From NCBI RefSeq assembly GCF_017744655.1, contig NZ_JAGIAW010000003.1:124001-188000 (forward strand): a DNA stretch of 64,000 nt. The letters are read 5' to 3'. Below, one piece after another: positions 27,995 to 36,885 of the stretch. The stretch is from Devosia sp. (lineage in GTDB: Bacteria > Pseudomonadota > Alphaproteobacteria > Rhizobiales > Devosiaceae). Numbering within the stretch: position 1 is the stretch's first letter; each line of letters opens with the position of its first letter. The notes under the pieces are model-generated. The model had not been told where the DNA came from and made no database searches. It saw nothing but the letters and a program-made list of their open reading frames with translations. Both the position numbers and the translations under genes were made by a program.

Positions 27995-28003
27995 TTTTTT
28001 GGC
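27967..28003 (+). terminator. terminator of the diguanylate cyclase gene
   Basis: GGCCCG pairs with CGGGCC around a short loop inside the last codons, and a T6 run follows (27998-28003). Confidence 0.6.
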
Positions 28004-28012
28004 TTGGTCGGC

Positions 28013-28291
28013 CTAGTTGAGTGCGGCGCGCGGGACGAGTTCGCAGTCTCCGGCCTGCGTCACCTTCAGGGCCAATTGCTGGCGATCCAGTTCGGCAAAC
28101 CAGGCGGTCCACGAACAAGGGCTCATGCCATCGTCGGTCGTGCCGCCCTGGCTGCGGACAAAGCGCAGCAGGAGCTTCGATTTCTCCTCACCAAAGCGAT
28201 TGCGGATACGCGCGACAGCGGGAATGCCCTTGCGATCGGTAACCCAGCTCTGGATATCGCTGTGTCGCGTCAGAGTATGCGTAGCGGACAT
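28013..28291 (-). CDS. conserved hypothetical protein, 92 residues
   Basis: A small soluble protein that I do not recognise by family name. The sequence has SDIQSWVTDRKGIPAVARI and RIRNRFGEEKSKLLLRF, then SWTAWFAELDRQQLALKV. The pattern of a short basic N-terminus followed by W-x-x-R-x-G-x-P-A is seen in conserved hypothetical proteins of proteobacteria, perhaps nucleic-acid related; that is a guess. The start at 28291 follows GGAGGAGG. It is convergent with the cyclase gene. Confidence 0.65.
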   Translation of the reverse strand: MSATHTLTRHSDIQSWVTDRKGIPAVARIRNRFGEEKSKLLLRFVRSQGGTTDDGMSPCSWTAWFAELDRQQLALKVTQAGDCELVPRAALN

Positions 28292-28377
28292 GGTAGCCTC
28301 CTCCACGAGGTATTTTGGGCACTTTTGGCCCTTACCCGCCTAACGGTCCCGGTCCTCCACCGGTTCCTGGCGGGCGT

Positions 28378-29187
28378 TCAATTCTCGATGAATTGCGTGA
28401 CAAGCTTCAGACGCTGCATCTCCTCTCCTGAAAAATAATAGAGCCGGTCGGGCGGCGTATCGAGCGCATGCAGCCAAAGGGCCGGGTCGACGCCGCTTTT
28501 GGTCAGATGTCTCGTGATTTCGGCTGTGGTTGATTGCGCATCGGCCATGGCAACACCAGCCACGGCAAAAGCATCGCGCGATGCTTCGCCGAGCGATGCG
28601 GCATAGATCTGGTGCACGCCAATGGCCGAGTCGGCGGTAGCGAGGCGCTCGGCACCCGAAGCGAAAATTATGGGGCAGGACGAGGCACAGAGGTTTCCGG
28701 CGGCGACCTTTGTCGCGAGGCCTTTCTCCTGGATGAGGGCGCCGATCTCCAGCGCGTCCATCACTGATCCTCCGGGCGAATCAAGAACTACAGTCTTCAC
28801 GTATTCGCCGCGCTGTTCAATCTCCGTGGCAAAGCGGAGAGCGGAGCCGGGATCGATGGTGCCTGTCAGTTGCAAGTCGCCGCCACTTTCGAGCGCGATG
28901 GTGAGTGGAGCATCGAGGGTTTCCGGCGACGAGGTGATGTGTGGCATGGGCCGCCCCTCGACCCCGCTGCCTGGATCTGCCGGGGGCAGGATGGGCGTCA
29001 AGGTTGGTGCCAGGGCAGCCGGCTCGCTGAGAGCCAGTTCGCGAAAATCGACATAGAGCACGCTTGCCGTGCCGATCAGCAGGGCGAAGAAGGCCACGCG
29101 GATGATATTGCCATCATCTATGGCGGCGAGCCGGGCGATGATGCCGGGACTGGCCGAAGGCGCGCGGTGGTTTGCCTCAGTCTTCAT
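28378..29187 (-). CDS. membrane-anchored periplasmic ClpP/crotonase-fold protein
   Basis: A 269-residue protein with an N-terminal membrane anchor at about 31-48 (VAFFALLIGTASVLYVDF), a Pro-rich linker and a ClpP-like domain. VVLDSPGGSVMDALEIGALI is the strand/oxyanion region. The catalytic serine should be the first Ser of CASSCPIIFASGAER, and the histidine lies in AIGVHQIYA. This is the COG3904-like group of predicted periplasmic proteases with unknown substrates. The two Cys around the Ser could form a disulfide. It overlaps the upstream gene by ATGA, so the two are co-translated. Confidence 0.8.
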   Translation of the reverse strand: MKTEANHRAPSASPGIIARLAAIDDGNIIRVAFFALLIGTASVLYVDFRELALSEPAALAPTLTPILPPADPGSGVEGRPMPHITSSPETLDAPLTIALESGGDLQLTGTIDPGSALRFATEIEQRGEYVKTVVLDSPGGSVMDALEIGALIQEKGLATKVAAGNLCASSCPIIFASGAERLATADSAIGVHQIYAASLGEASRDAFAVAGVAMADAQSTTAEITRHLTKSGVDPALWLHALDTPPDRLYYFSGEEMQRLKLVTQFIEN

Positions 29188-30524
29188 GCCGGCCGCGGGC
29201 CGTCGGTGCGTTTGCGCTGGCCGGCATCGATGGGGGTAACCGTGCCGTCATCGGGTGGCAGTTCTGCGGCTGCGGGCAGGTCTTCGGAAGGCGCCAGCGG
29301 TTCCGGTCTGGGCTGGCCGGTGGCAACGTCGATGCCGGCGGCTTCCATGCGGCGATAGAGCGCCAGGGCCCGCAGCATTTCCGCCGCCGTGATGTTTTCT
29401 GCCTCCTCGAGCGAGGATGAATCCTTTCGCATCGCGTCGTTGACGATCATCAGCACTAGAACGAGCACCACCGGCAGCAGATCGATGGAGATGGCGCCGG
29501 CCCAGGACGGAATGAAATCCTGCCAATAGCGGATGACGGCTTCGGCGCTGGAGAGCGGCACATAGCGGCGTTGCTCGACCCGCGGGGTGGCCAGAATTTC
29601 GTCGGCGGCGGCGCTGAGGGCGGTGGATTGGGCGGCAACGGAGGCGCGCACGGTTTCCATCACCTGATCCTGCCGATTGGCAAGGTCGGCCGAACGACCA
29701 TCGGCCACCGGCGCAATGAAGCCGGCCGAAAGGTCGGCCGAAGCGCGTTTTACGGAAGCGGCGACGCCGGTCTGCTGCAAGGCAGCGATGACGGCGGAAA
29801 GCTGCACGGCCTCGGTCTGGAAGGCGTCGGCGCGCGGTTCGATCTGTCCGGGGGTGGAAACCAGTTCGCGCATGGCGGCAAGGCGGGTCGACCCCTGTTC
29901 GAAGAGGGCCGCAACCTCTTCGCGGCTGCCGGTAATGGTTGCGGCCAGCTGGTTCATCTGCGAGCCCATCTGGGTCAGCAATTGCACGACGCTGCCCGAG
30001 CCGGTCGTGCCGGTCAGGGCGCCGGATTCGCGCTCGTCGGCCGCAAGGCCCGAAAAGCGTTCGGCGGCGCGCTGTACGTCGGGGAGGAGGCTCTGGGCGG
30101 CAAGCGCATTGGCATGGGCCTGGTCGAGGTCTTCGGCATAGCCTTGCAGAGTGACAGCCATGTGCTGTTCGGTGGCCGCCGAGCCGGCAAGGGCGGCGGC
30201 ATTGAGCCAGGACGACATGGCGATGATCATGGCGCAGCCGATGGCCATGGTGATGAAGAGGCCGATGCGTTGCACGCCGGAGGTCACCAGCGGCACGAAG
30301 CGGAGCATGAAGCTCCAGAAGGCATAAATGGCGACGGAGACAGCAGCCGAATAGATGATGGCGGCAAAGAAGACGAAGGTCGCCGAACCGTCGAGAATGC
30401 CTCGGACGCCAAGATAGGTATAGACGCCCGAAGCCAGTGCCAGCACCGCGAGAGCGAAGCGGGTCATGGTCTCCACCCCGCGCACCGTTTCGTTGAGACG
30501 GAAGGCGTTGGCCTTGAGCTGCAT
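29184..30524 (-). CDS. membrane protein with a large periplasmic helical domain
   Basis: A 446-residue protein of no family I can name. There are hydrophobic helices at about 21-43, 48-72 and 85-104, then some 240 residues of Ala/Gln/Glu-rich helical sequence. A fourth helix at about 350-372 (LLPVVLVLVLMIVND) is followed by a Pro/Glu-rich cytoplasmic tail. With a cytoplasmic N-terminus the large region is periplasmic, like a receptor sensor bundle. No HAMP or signalling domain is seen. RBS GGGGGACCAGAG precedes the ATG. It is translationally coupled to the ClpP-like gene downstream. Confidence 0.75.
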   Translation of the reverse strand: MQLKANAFRLNETVRGVETMTRFALAVLALASGVYTYLGVRGILDGSATFVFFAAIIYSAAVSVAIYAFWSFMLRFVPLVTSGVQRIGLFITMAIGCAMIIAMSSWLNAAALAGSAATEQHMAVTLQGYAEDLDQAHANALAAQSLLPDVQRAAERFSGLAADERESGALTGTTGSGSVVQLLTQMGSQMNQLAATITGSREEVAALFEQGSTRLAAMRELVSTPGQIEPRADAFQTEAVQLSAVIAALQQTGVAASVKRASADLSAGFIAPVADGRSADLANRQDQVMETVRASVAAQSTALSAAADEILATPRVEQRRYVPLSSAEAVIRYWQDFIPSWAGAISIDLLPVVLVLVLMIVNDAMRKDSSSLEEAENITAAEMLRALALYRRMEAAGIDVATGQPRPEPLAPSEDLPAAAELPPDDGTVTPIDAGQRKRTDGPRPA

Positions 30525-30710
30525 CTCTGGTCCCCCTTGCGGCCCGGGCGGGCCGATTAAGCCGACGTTAACACAGCGATATCGGCAAGAAGGAGGCAGT
30601 ATTTTATGAGGTTAATGCCGGGGCGATGACAGTGCCGTGAGCACGCTTTCCGCTTGCGGCGCGGCAGGGGAGGGCGCTAGGCCAATCCGGCTACGACAAG
30701 GGAGACGAGA

Positions 30711-31712
30711 ATGACGAAGAAAGTGCGCTGGGGGATTTTGTCGACCGCCAATATCGGCATGGCCAAGGTGACGCCGGCCATCCAGAAGGCGGAAAATTGC
30801 GAAGTGGTGGCGATTGCCTCGCGCGATCTCGGAAAGGCCCGCGCGGCGGCCGGCAAGCTCGGCATTCCAAAAGCCTATGGCTCCTACGAAGAGCTCTTTG
30901 CCGATCCCGAAATCGACGTCATCTACAATCCCCTGCCCAATCACCTGCATGTGCCGATGACGCTTGCCGCTGCGCGGGCGGGAAAACATGTGCTGTGCGA
31001 AAAACCCATCGCCATCACGGCTGGGGAAGCCGAAGAACTCCGCCAGGTGCCGGCGGGGCGCCTCGTCATGGAAGCCTTCATGATCCGCTTCCATCCGCAA
31101 TGGCAGCGGGCGCGGGATATCATCCGCTCGGGCGAATTGGGGGAAGTGCGCGCCATTGACGCCGTCTTTTCCTATTTCAACGCCAATCCGGACAATGTGC
31201 GCAACCAGGCCGATATTGGCGGCGGCGGGATTCTCGATATCGGCTGCTATCCGATCACGTCGGGCCGGTTCCTTTTCGAAAGCGAGCCGCAGCGCGTGGT
31301 TTCGCTGGTCGAGCGCGATCCCAATTTTGGCACCGACCGCCTTGCCAGCGTGATGATGGATTTTGGTGCGGGCAAGCGCCTCAGCTTTACCTGCTCGACC
31401 CAGCTCGTGCCGCATCAGCGCGTGCAGGTTTTTGGCACGAAGGGCAAGCTCGAGATCGTCATTCCCTTCAATGCGCCGCCCAATGAACGGACCGCAATCC
31501 TGGTGGACACCGGCTCGCCAATCGACGGCTCGCTGGCGCGGCGGGAAATCCTTCCGGCCTGCGATCAATATACCGAACAGGCTAGCGCCTTCGCCAAAGC
31601 CGTCCTTGGGGAGATTCCAGCGCCCTACGGCGTCGATGATGCCATAGCCTCGATGAAGGTGCTCGACGCCATCTTTGCCAGTGAAAAGTCGGGTGCCTGG
31701 GAAAAGGTCTAG
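30711..31712 (+). CDS. Gfo/Idh/MocA family oxidoreductase
   Basis: A 333-residue NAD(P)-dependent dehydrogenase. The Rossmann start is VRWGILSTANIGMAKVTPAI, then the family block VLCEKPIAITAGEAEEL (the Lys of EKP is catalytic in this family), and LDIGCYPITSGRFLFE in the C-terminal domain. Sugars, inositols or related polyols are typical substrates; the exact one is not readable. The RBS AGGGAGACGAGA precedes the ATG. Its stop shares CTAG with the convergent TetR gene. Confidence 0.9.
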   Translation: MTKKVRWGILSTANIGMAKVTPAIQKAENCEVVAIASRDLGKARAAAGKLGIPKAYGSYEELFADPEIDVIYNPLPNHLHVPMTLAAARAGKHVLCEKPIAITAGEAEELRQVPAGRLVMEAFMIRFHPQWQRARDIIRSGELGEVRAIDAVFSYFNANPDNVRNQADIGGGGILDIGCYPITSGRFLFESEPQRVVSLVERDPNFGTDRLASVMMDFGAGKRLSFTCSTQLVPHQRVQVFGTKGKLEIVIPFNAPPNERTAILVDTGSPIDGSLARREILPACDQYTEQASAFAKAVLGEIPAPYGVDDAIASMKVLDAIFASEKSGAWEKV

Positions 31713-32275
31713 TTTTTGGGCAGTTCCGGCGTGATCAGCCGCTCGGCCAGAACCGGCAGGGCGGCGCGCACGGAGGCTTCATCCACAAGTTTGCGGGCGA
31801 CGCCATAGGCCGCCGCCTGCACCAGCCGGTTGAGTTCGGTCGGCTCGCGCACCCCGGCTTCGCGCAATTGCTGCACCATGGTGTCGCTCATCTGCGTATC
31901 GAGCGTGCGGAAGCGGAGCGAGACGCGGCTATGGGTCGAATAGAGTTCTTCGGCAAAGGGCGAGGTTTCGACCACGGCGGCTATGGTGCCATATTTGCCC
32001 GCCAGGGCCGCGCCGATACGCTGGGCAACGGTGCCGGGCCCGGCCATGCCCGCCTCGAAAGCGGCGGTCAGCGCGTCCGACAGGTCGTCGAGCAATGCGG
32101 TAAAGACCGTGTCCTTGTCGGAAAAATAGCCATAGAGCGTAGGCTTGGCGACGCCGGCGGCGCGGGCGATCCCCTCCATGGTCGTGCCGCGCAGGCCGTC
32201 GCGCACAAACAGCAGTCGCGCCGCATCGAGAATGCGGCGGCGCTTTTCGGCGGCGCGATCGAGGCCAGCTTCCAT
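31709..32275 (-). CDS. TetR/AcrR family transcriptional repressor
   Basis: A 188-residue TetR regulator. The HTH lies at residues 12-58: RRRILDAARLLFVRDGLRGT, then MEGIARAAGVAKPTLYGYFS. The C-terminal ligand domain resembles the AefR/TetR_C-33-like group. I use the ATG at 32275 because GGAG lies six bases before it; a GTG at 32287 is in frame. It is divergent from an SDR reductase, with a long perfect inverted repeat in the 70-bp gap, the likely operator for both genes. Confidence 0.9.
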   Translation of the reverse strand: MEAGLDRAAEKRRRILDAARLLFVRDGLRGTTMEGIARAAGVAKPTLYGYFSDKDTVFTALLDDLSDALTAAFEAGMAGPGTVAQRIGAALAGKYGTIAAVVETSPFAEELYSTHSRVSLRFRTLDTQMSDTMVQQLREAGVREPTELNRLVQAAAYGVARKLVDEASVRAALPVLAERLITPELPKN

Positions 32276-32294
32276 CATATACTCCACACCTTGA

Positions 32295-32332
32295 ACGAAC
32301 TGAACGATTGAACTATATATCGTTCAGTTCGT
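32295..32332. promoter_or_regulatory. TetR operator: 14-bp perfect inverted repeat
   Basis: ACGAACTGAACGAT (32295-32308) is repeated inverted as ATCGTTCAGTTCGT (32319-32332) with a 10-bp AT-rich centre TGAACTATAT. Each arm holds a direct echo (GAACGA-ACT-GAACGA). It lies in the short divergent region and reaches the RBS AGGAG of the SDR gene, so binding would block both genes. Confidence 0.8.
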
Positions 32333-32345
32333 CAGGAGAACAATC

Positions 32346-33362
32346 ATGACCGATCGTGTTCTGCTTACCGGCATTTCCGGCTTTCTCGGCGGCCATGTCG
32401 CCCTTCAGCTTCTGAATTCTGGCTACACCGTGCGCGGCAGCGTGCGCAACCTCAAGCGTGCCGACAAGGTGCGCGAAACACTGCGGCACCATGGTGGCGA
32501 TGTCTCGCGTCTCGAATTTGTGGCGCTCGACCTGATGCGCGATGCCGGCTGGAACGAGGCTATGGAGGGCGTTCGCTATCTCCAGCATACCGCCTCGCCC
32601 TTTCTCATCCAGATCCCCAAGGACAAGATGGAGCTGATCGGCCCGGCCGTGGAAGGAACCGAGCGCGCCCTCAACGCTGCCAACAAGGCCGGTGTCGAGC
32701 GGGTGGTTCTCACTTCCTCCATGGCCGCCATAGCCTATGGTCATGACAAGAGCCGCAAGACGCCCTTCACGGCCAAGGACTGGACCGATCTCAATGGCCG
32801 CGCGGTCAATTTTTACCAGGAATCCAAGACCCTGGCGGAAAAGCGCGCCTGGGAAATCATGGACGCTGCCGGTCGTCGCAACGCCCTGGCGGTGATCAAT
32901 CCGAGCGCCATTTTTGGCCCCCTTCTCGATGATGATCCCGGTACGTCTGCTGTCATCGTGCAGCGCCTGCTCGATGGCTCCATTCCGGCCGCGCCGCGTA
33001 TTCCCATGACCATTATCGATGTGCGCGATATCGCGGCCGCCCATGTCGCTGCCATGACGGCGCCCGATGCCGGCGGCAAGCGCTTTCCCATGGGCGAGCG
33101 CACGGTGTTCTTCCTCGAAGCGGCAAAAATCCTCCGCGAGCGCTATCCGGAGCGGCGCATCCCGAGCTTTGGTATGCCCGACTGGGCCGTGCGCCTCTAT
33201 GCCCTTTTCGATCGGGATATGCGCGACAATATGGGCGAGCTTGGCTATATCAAGCAGCTCGATTCCAGCGACGCCATCGCCCTTCTCGGCCGCCCGCTCC
33301 GCACCGCCCCCGAGGCCCTTCTGGCCACTGCCGACAGCCTCGTGTCGCAACGTCTCGTTTAG
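32346..33362 (+). CDS. NAD(P)-dependent epimerase/reductase (extended SDR, DFR-like)
   Basis: A 338-residue extended short-chain dehydrogenase. The cofactor loop is LTGISGFLGGHVALQLL (TGxxGxxG). The active-site pair appears as VNFYQESKTLAEKRAWE (Y-x-x-S-K), with TSSMAAIAYG as the Ser strand. It resembles dihydroflavonol-4-reductase/aldehyde reductase proteins that detoxify aldehydes or ketones. Divergence from a TetR repressor suggests induction by such a compound. RBS AGGAGAAC is six bases before the ATG. Confidence 0.88.
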   Translation: MTDRVLLTGISGFLGGHVALQLLNSGYTVRGSVRNLKRADKVRETLRHHGGDVSRLEFVALDLMRDAGWNEAMEGVRYLQHTASPFLIQIPKDKMELIGPAVEGTERALNAANKAGVERVVLTSSMAAIAYGHDKSRKTPFTAKDWTDLNGRAVNFYQESKTLAEKRAWEIMDAAGRRNALAVINPSAIFGPLLDDDPGTSAVIVQRLLDGSIPAAPRIPMTIIDVRDIAAAHVAAMTAPDAGGKRFPMGERTVFFLEAAKILRERYPERRIPSFGMPDWAVRLYALFDRDMRDNMGELGYIKQLDSSDAIALLGRPLRTAPEALLATADSLVSQRLV

Positions 33363-33440
33363 CGCATTTATAGGGCAAGGGCGGTCCACGATCCCCCTTG
33401 CCCTGTCAGCGTTTTATGTCCATATCTCAGCCATTGGTGC

Positions 33441-33516
<76 letters not shown>

Positions 33517-33589
33517 ATTCTTTCCAAATCGGTGCTATCAGACCTTTGACCCGCCTGCGGCGGGCATGATTTGCCCGGTGGAGGCAAAG

Positions 33590-34267
33590 GTGCTGATCAG
33601 CGAAGGCAACAAACGCACATTCAGGATCGACGGGCAACTGGCCGTGCTCTTTGCGGCCATTGCCGGGGCGCTCAATGCCGCGGGTTTTCAGGCTGCGGGG
33701 TTCTTTTCGGCCAATATGACGGGCAATGCTTCGTCATTTTCCGATCATATGGCGCTCGGCGATTGGTCGCTGGCTGGGCTTTTCGCGCTGTTCATCTCGG
33801 CCTTTGTCTTCGGCGCCATGATTTCGGGCCTGCTCATCCAATGGGGTGGGGCGCGCCAGAGCCGGGCCAAATATGCCTATGGCATCGTGCTCGAAGGCCT
33901 GGTGGTCTTCGTGCTTGGTGGCGCTGATCTGCTGCACATTCTCCCGACCCATGGGCTGATCCTTGGCCTCAGTTTTGCCATGGGCATCCAGAACGCCGCG
34001 ACGACGCGGATTTCTAATGCACGGGTGCGCACGACGCATGTTTCGGGCATGGCAACGGATATCGGGCTGGGTCTGGCGGCGCTGCTTGGCGCGCAGTCAC
34101 GGGATCCGGAGTCCACGGCACGGCTCAAGCTTTATAGTATGGCCATGGCCGCTTTCATCTTCGGCGGCATTTTGGGCGTTGCCGCCTATCTCGCGATAGG
34201 CGGCTGGCTGTTCGTCGGCATGGGAGTGTTGCTCATGGCCGTCGCCCTCATGCGGGCTTTTCACTAG
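33590..34267 (+). CDS. YoaK/DUF1275 family membrane protein
   Basis: A 225-residue membrane protein with about six helices. The DUF1275 pattern is visible: [20 protein letters not shown] then NMTGNASSF near the N-terminus, [16 protein letters not shown] in the middle, and [16 protein letters not shown]. The function of the family is unknown. I choose the GTG at 33590, which has GTGGAGG five bases before it; an ATG at 33566 is in frame but lacks an RBS. Its stop overlaps the convergent acetyltransferase stop (CTAG). Confidence 0.85.
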   Translation: MLISEGNKRTFRIDGQLAVLFAAIAGALNAAGFQAAGFFSANMTGNASSFSDHMALGDWSLAGLFALFISAFVFGAMISGLLIQWGGARQSRAKYAYGIVLEGLVVFVLGGADLLHILPTHGLILGLSFAMGIQNAATTRISNARVRTTHVSGMATDIGLGLAALLGAQSRDPESTARLKLYSMAMAAFIFGGILGVAAYLAIGGWLFVGMGVLLMAVALMRAFH

Positions 34268-34551
34268 GCGAGCAAATCCGTCCATTCCGGATGACGGCGG
34301 AATTGTACCACTACATAGGGGCAGACCGGGGTGATCTTGAACCCTTCGGCGCGGGCATCGGCGATGGAAGCCTTGACCAGTTCCAGGGCAATGCCCCGGC
34401 CCTCATATTCCTTCGGCACGCCGGTATGGTCGACGATGATGCGACCATCCTCGCGGCGATAGGTCATCTCGGCCTCGGCGCCGGGCGCGAGATCGATCAC
34501 ATAGCGGCCGCGGGTCGGGCCTTCTTCGCGCCGGATGTTGTAATCCCCCAT
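34264..34551 (-). CDS. small GNAT-like acetyltransferase (YjdJ/COG2388 type)
   Basis: A 95-residue single-domain protein of the short N-acetyltransferase group. VIDLAPGAEAEMTYRREDGR, then DHTGVPKEYEGRGIALELVK (the acetyl-CoA loop) and ITPVCPYVVVQFRRHPEW, which is the family's C-terminal signature. The target is unknown. Its ATG is two bases after the argC stop, so it is translationally coupled to argC. Confidence 0.88.
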   Translation of the reverse strand: MGDYNIRREEGPTRGRYVIDLAPGAEAEMTYRREDGRIIVDHTGVPKEYEGRGIALELVKASIADARAEGFKITPVCPYVVVQFRRHPEWTDLLA

Positions 34552-34553
34552 GG

Positions 34554-35507
34554 TCAGGCCGCGAGGCTCTCGGCCGCCGCAACGCCGAGCATAAGGTTGA
34601 GGTTTTGCACCGCCGCGCCCGAGGCGCCCTTGCCGAGGTTGTCATAGACAGCGACGATCGCTGCCTGAGCGCGGGCGTCATTGGCAAAGACATGCAGGGT
34701 GAGGGTATTGGTGCCGTTGTGAATCTGCGGATCGAGCGCCGGGGTTTTTGCCAGAGCCGGATCGTAGGGAGCGACCTTCACAAAACTGTCTTTGATGCCG
34801 GCAAAATGGTCGGCTATGGCGGCGTGGATTTCGGCGCCGGTCGGCACCTTGGCGAGCGTACCAAGCTGCAGGGGCAGGGCCGTCGTCATGCCTTGAGCAA
34901 AATTGCCGACAACGGGCTCGAACAGCGGTTCGCGCTTGAGGCCGGTATAGAAGGTCATTTCGGGCACGTGCTTGTGCTGGAAGGTCAGGCCATAGGGCAT
35001 GAACTGGCTGGCATCGGCGCCTTCGGCGACGTATTCCTCGATCATCTGCCGGCCACCACCGGTGTAGCCGGAAATGCCGTGATAGATGACCGGGTGGTCG
35101 GCCGGGATGAGGCCGGCCGCGATCAGCGGACGCAGGCCTGCGATCAGGCCCTGCGGCCAGCAGCCGGGATTGGCGACGAAGCGCGCATTGGCGATCTTGT
35201 CGGCCTGATCCTTGTCCATCTCGGCAAAGCCATAGGCCCAGTCGGGATTGACGCGAAAAGCGGTCGAGGCGTCGATGATGCGGGTCGTGCCGTTGTCGAT
35301 CAGCCGCACACTCTCCTTGGCCGCATCGTCGGGCAGGCAGAGGATGGCGATATCAGCGAGGTTAAGGAGGCGCTTGCGCTCGTCCTGATCCTTGCGCTTG
35401 TCCTGGGCGATGGAGATGACCTCGAGATCGCGACGGCCGGCCAGGCGCTCGCGAATCTGCAGCCCCGTGGTTCCTGCTTCCCCGTCGATAAAGATCTTCG
35501 CGACCAT
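34554..35507 (-). CDS. argC: N-acetyl-gamma-glutamyl-phosphate reductase
   Basis: A 317-residue enzyme of arginine biosynthesis, reducing N-acetylglutamyl phosphate to the semialdehyde with NADPH. The nucleotide motif is FIDGEAGTTGLQIRERL and the active-site cysteine is C116 in NPGCWPQG. ISGYTGGGRQMIEEY and VPEMTFYTGL are of the type-2 (shorter) ArgC found in alphaproteobacteria. The downstream small acetyltransferase follows after two bases. Confidence 0.95.
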   Translation of the reverse strand: MVAKIFIDGEAGTTGLQIRERLAGRRDLEVISIAQDKRKDQDERKRLLNLADIAILCLPDDAAKESVRLIDNGTTRIIDASTAFRVNPDWAYGFAEMDKDQADKIANARFVANPGCWPQGLIAGLRPLIAAGLIPADHPVIYHGISGYTGGGRQMIEEYVAEGADASQFMPYGLTFQHKHVPEMTFYTGLKREPLFEPVVGNFAQGMTTALPLQLGTLAKVPTGAEIHAAIADHFAGIKDSFVKVAPYDPALAKTPALDPQIHNGTNTLTLHVFANDARAQAAIVAVYDNLGKGASGAAVQNLNLMLGVAAAESLAA

Positions 35508-35563
35508 GTCCTTGGCTCCCGCGCAAAATTGCTGGTGTTAAATGGGGCTCTGGCCCCCCGCCG

Positions 35564-36049
35564 TCAAGCGTTTAGCGTCGGCGGAATATCGCGCCGTTCT
35601 ATGACATCCTCTATGCCAGTGAGCATGGCTATCCAGCCCTTTTCGGTCTGTGCCAGCCAGTCTTCCCATTGAGCGTCCATCTCGTTGTAGAGCGTTACCA
35701 CACTACCCGGTCCATTGGGCTCGGGTTCGATGATCAGGCTGACGATGCTGGGGTCATCCTCTGCGCTCTCATCGACGATCCAGGAGAAGGAGATTTTCGT
35801 CGGTCGATCGAGCGCGAGAAAAGTGCCCCAATGGCGGGCTTCGCCACTTTCGCGCTCATCGGCAAGGAGAAAACTGCCGCCGACGCGCGGGTCGATCTGC
35901 GACTGGGTCAGGCGCCCGTTCTGGCCGGAGCGCTTGAGCCATGCTGCCTGCCAGCGGCGGGCCAGAACGGGATCGACGAAGGCGTCGAAGACCCGTTCGG
36001 GGCTGGCGCGAAAACGATGTGTGACCTTGGCTTCGATTCTATCGGACAT
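35564..36049 (-). CDS. SRPBCC/AHSA1 domain protein
   Basis: A 161-residue protein with the START-like AHSA1 fold. It begins MSDRIEAKVTHRFRASPERV FDAF with the alternating pattern typical of the family, RRWQAAWLKRSG and GGSFLLADERESGEARHWG, and ends in a helix EKGWIAMLTGIED. These proteins bind hydrophobic ligands, or act as Hsp90 co-factor-like domains; nothing more specific is visible. The start at 36049 follows the RBS GGAGGC. Confidence 0.82.
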   Translation of the reverse strand: MSDRIEAKVTHRFRASPERVFDAFVDPVLARRWQAAWLKRSGQNGRLTQSQIDPRVGGSFLLADERESGEARHWGTFLALDRPTKISFSWIVDESAEDDPSIVSLIIEPEPNGPGSVVTLYNEMDAQWEDWLAQTEKGWIAMLTGIEDVIERRDIPPTLNA

Positions 36050-36174
36050 CGACAGCCTCCTTGGCTTTGTTTGCAAGGAGAATGCGCGGGTAGGGAAGGC
36101 CGTTCCGTGCCGAGGATTGTCAAGGCACGCGACCGGTGGCAATGCTCGGGGGATTCGGAACAGAGGAGAGCAGC

Positions 36175-36885
36175 ATGACCCCGCACAATCACGCCAAGGA
36201 AGGCGACTATGCTGAGGCTGTACTGCTCCCCGGCGATCCCCTGCGTGCCAAGTGGATTGCCGAGACGTTTTTCGAAAATCCGAAACTCGTCAATTCGGTG
36301 CGCAATTGCCTCGGTTATACCGGCACCTGGAAGGGCAAGCCGGTCTCGGTGCAGGCTTCAGGCATGGGGCAGCCGTCGCTCTCGATCTATGTGCATGAGC
36401 TGATCAATGTTTACGGCGCCAAGACACTGATCCGCGTCGGCACCTGTGGCGGGCTCAATGCCAAGGTGAAGGTCCGCGACGTCATCCTGGCGCAGGCGGC
36501 GTCGACCGACGGTTCGATCGTGAAGGGGCGGTTCGGGGCGTTCAATTTTGCGCCCATCGCCGATTTTGGCCTTCTGCGCTCCGCCGCCGACAAGGCCGAT
36601 GCCAAGGGCCTAAAATTCCACGCGGGGAACATGCTGTCCTCGGATATTTTCTACCATGCCGACGGCTTTGCCGGTTACGACAAGCTGCCGGACCACGGCG
36701 TCATCGGAGTCGAGATGGAAGCAGCGGCGCTCTATACGCTGGCCGCCCGTTTTGGAGCGAAGGCGCTCACCATCTGCACCATGACCGATTGCCTCATCAC
36801 CCACGAGGAAATCAGCGCCGATGCGCGCCAGACCTCGCTCAAGGACATGGTCGAGCTGGCGCTCGACGTGGCGGTGGAAGCGTGA
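36175..36885 (+). CDS. deoD: purine-nucleoside phosphorylase (DeoD type)
   Basis: A 236-residue hexameric-type purine nucleoside phosphorylase. It starts MTPHNHAKEGDYAEAVLLPG then DPLRAKWIAE, with the phosphate-binding GDPLRA. The active-site block GVIGVEMEAAALYTLAARFG follows, and MTDCLITHEE near the end carries the catalytic Asp. It salvages purines from nucleosides. The RBS GAGGAGAG precedes the ATG at 36175. Its TGA overlaps the GTG of the next gene (GTGA). Confidence 0.95.
   Translation: MTPHNHAKEGDYAEAVLLPGDPLRAKWIAETFFENPKLVNSVRNCLGYTGTWKGKPVSVQASGMGQPSLSIYVHELINVYGAKTLIRVGTCGGLNAKVKVRDVILAQAASTDGSIVKGRFGAFNFAPIADFGLLRSAADKADAKGLKFHAGNMLSSDIFYHADGFAGYDKLPDHGVIGVEMEAAALYTLAARFGAKALTICTMTDCLITHEEISADARQTSLKDMVELALDVAVEA

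Noticed and set aside
32313..33389. 358-codon minus-strand ORF opposite the SDR gene
   Set aside because: The plus frame has full SDR motifs and an RBS; the minus frame has none and would cover the TetR operator.
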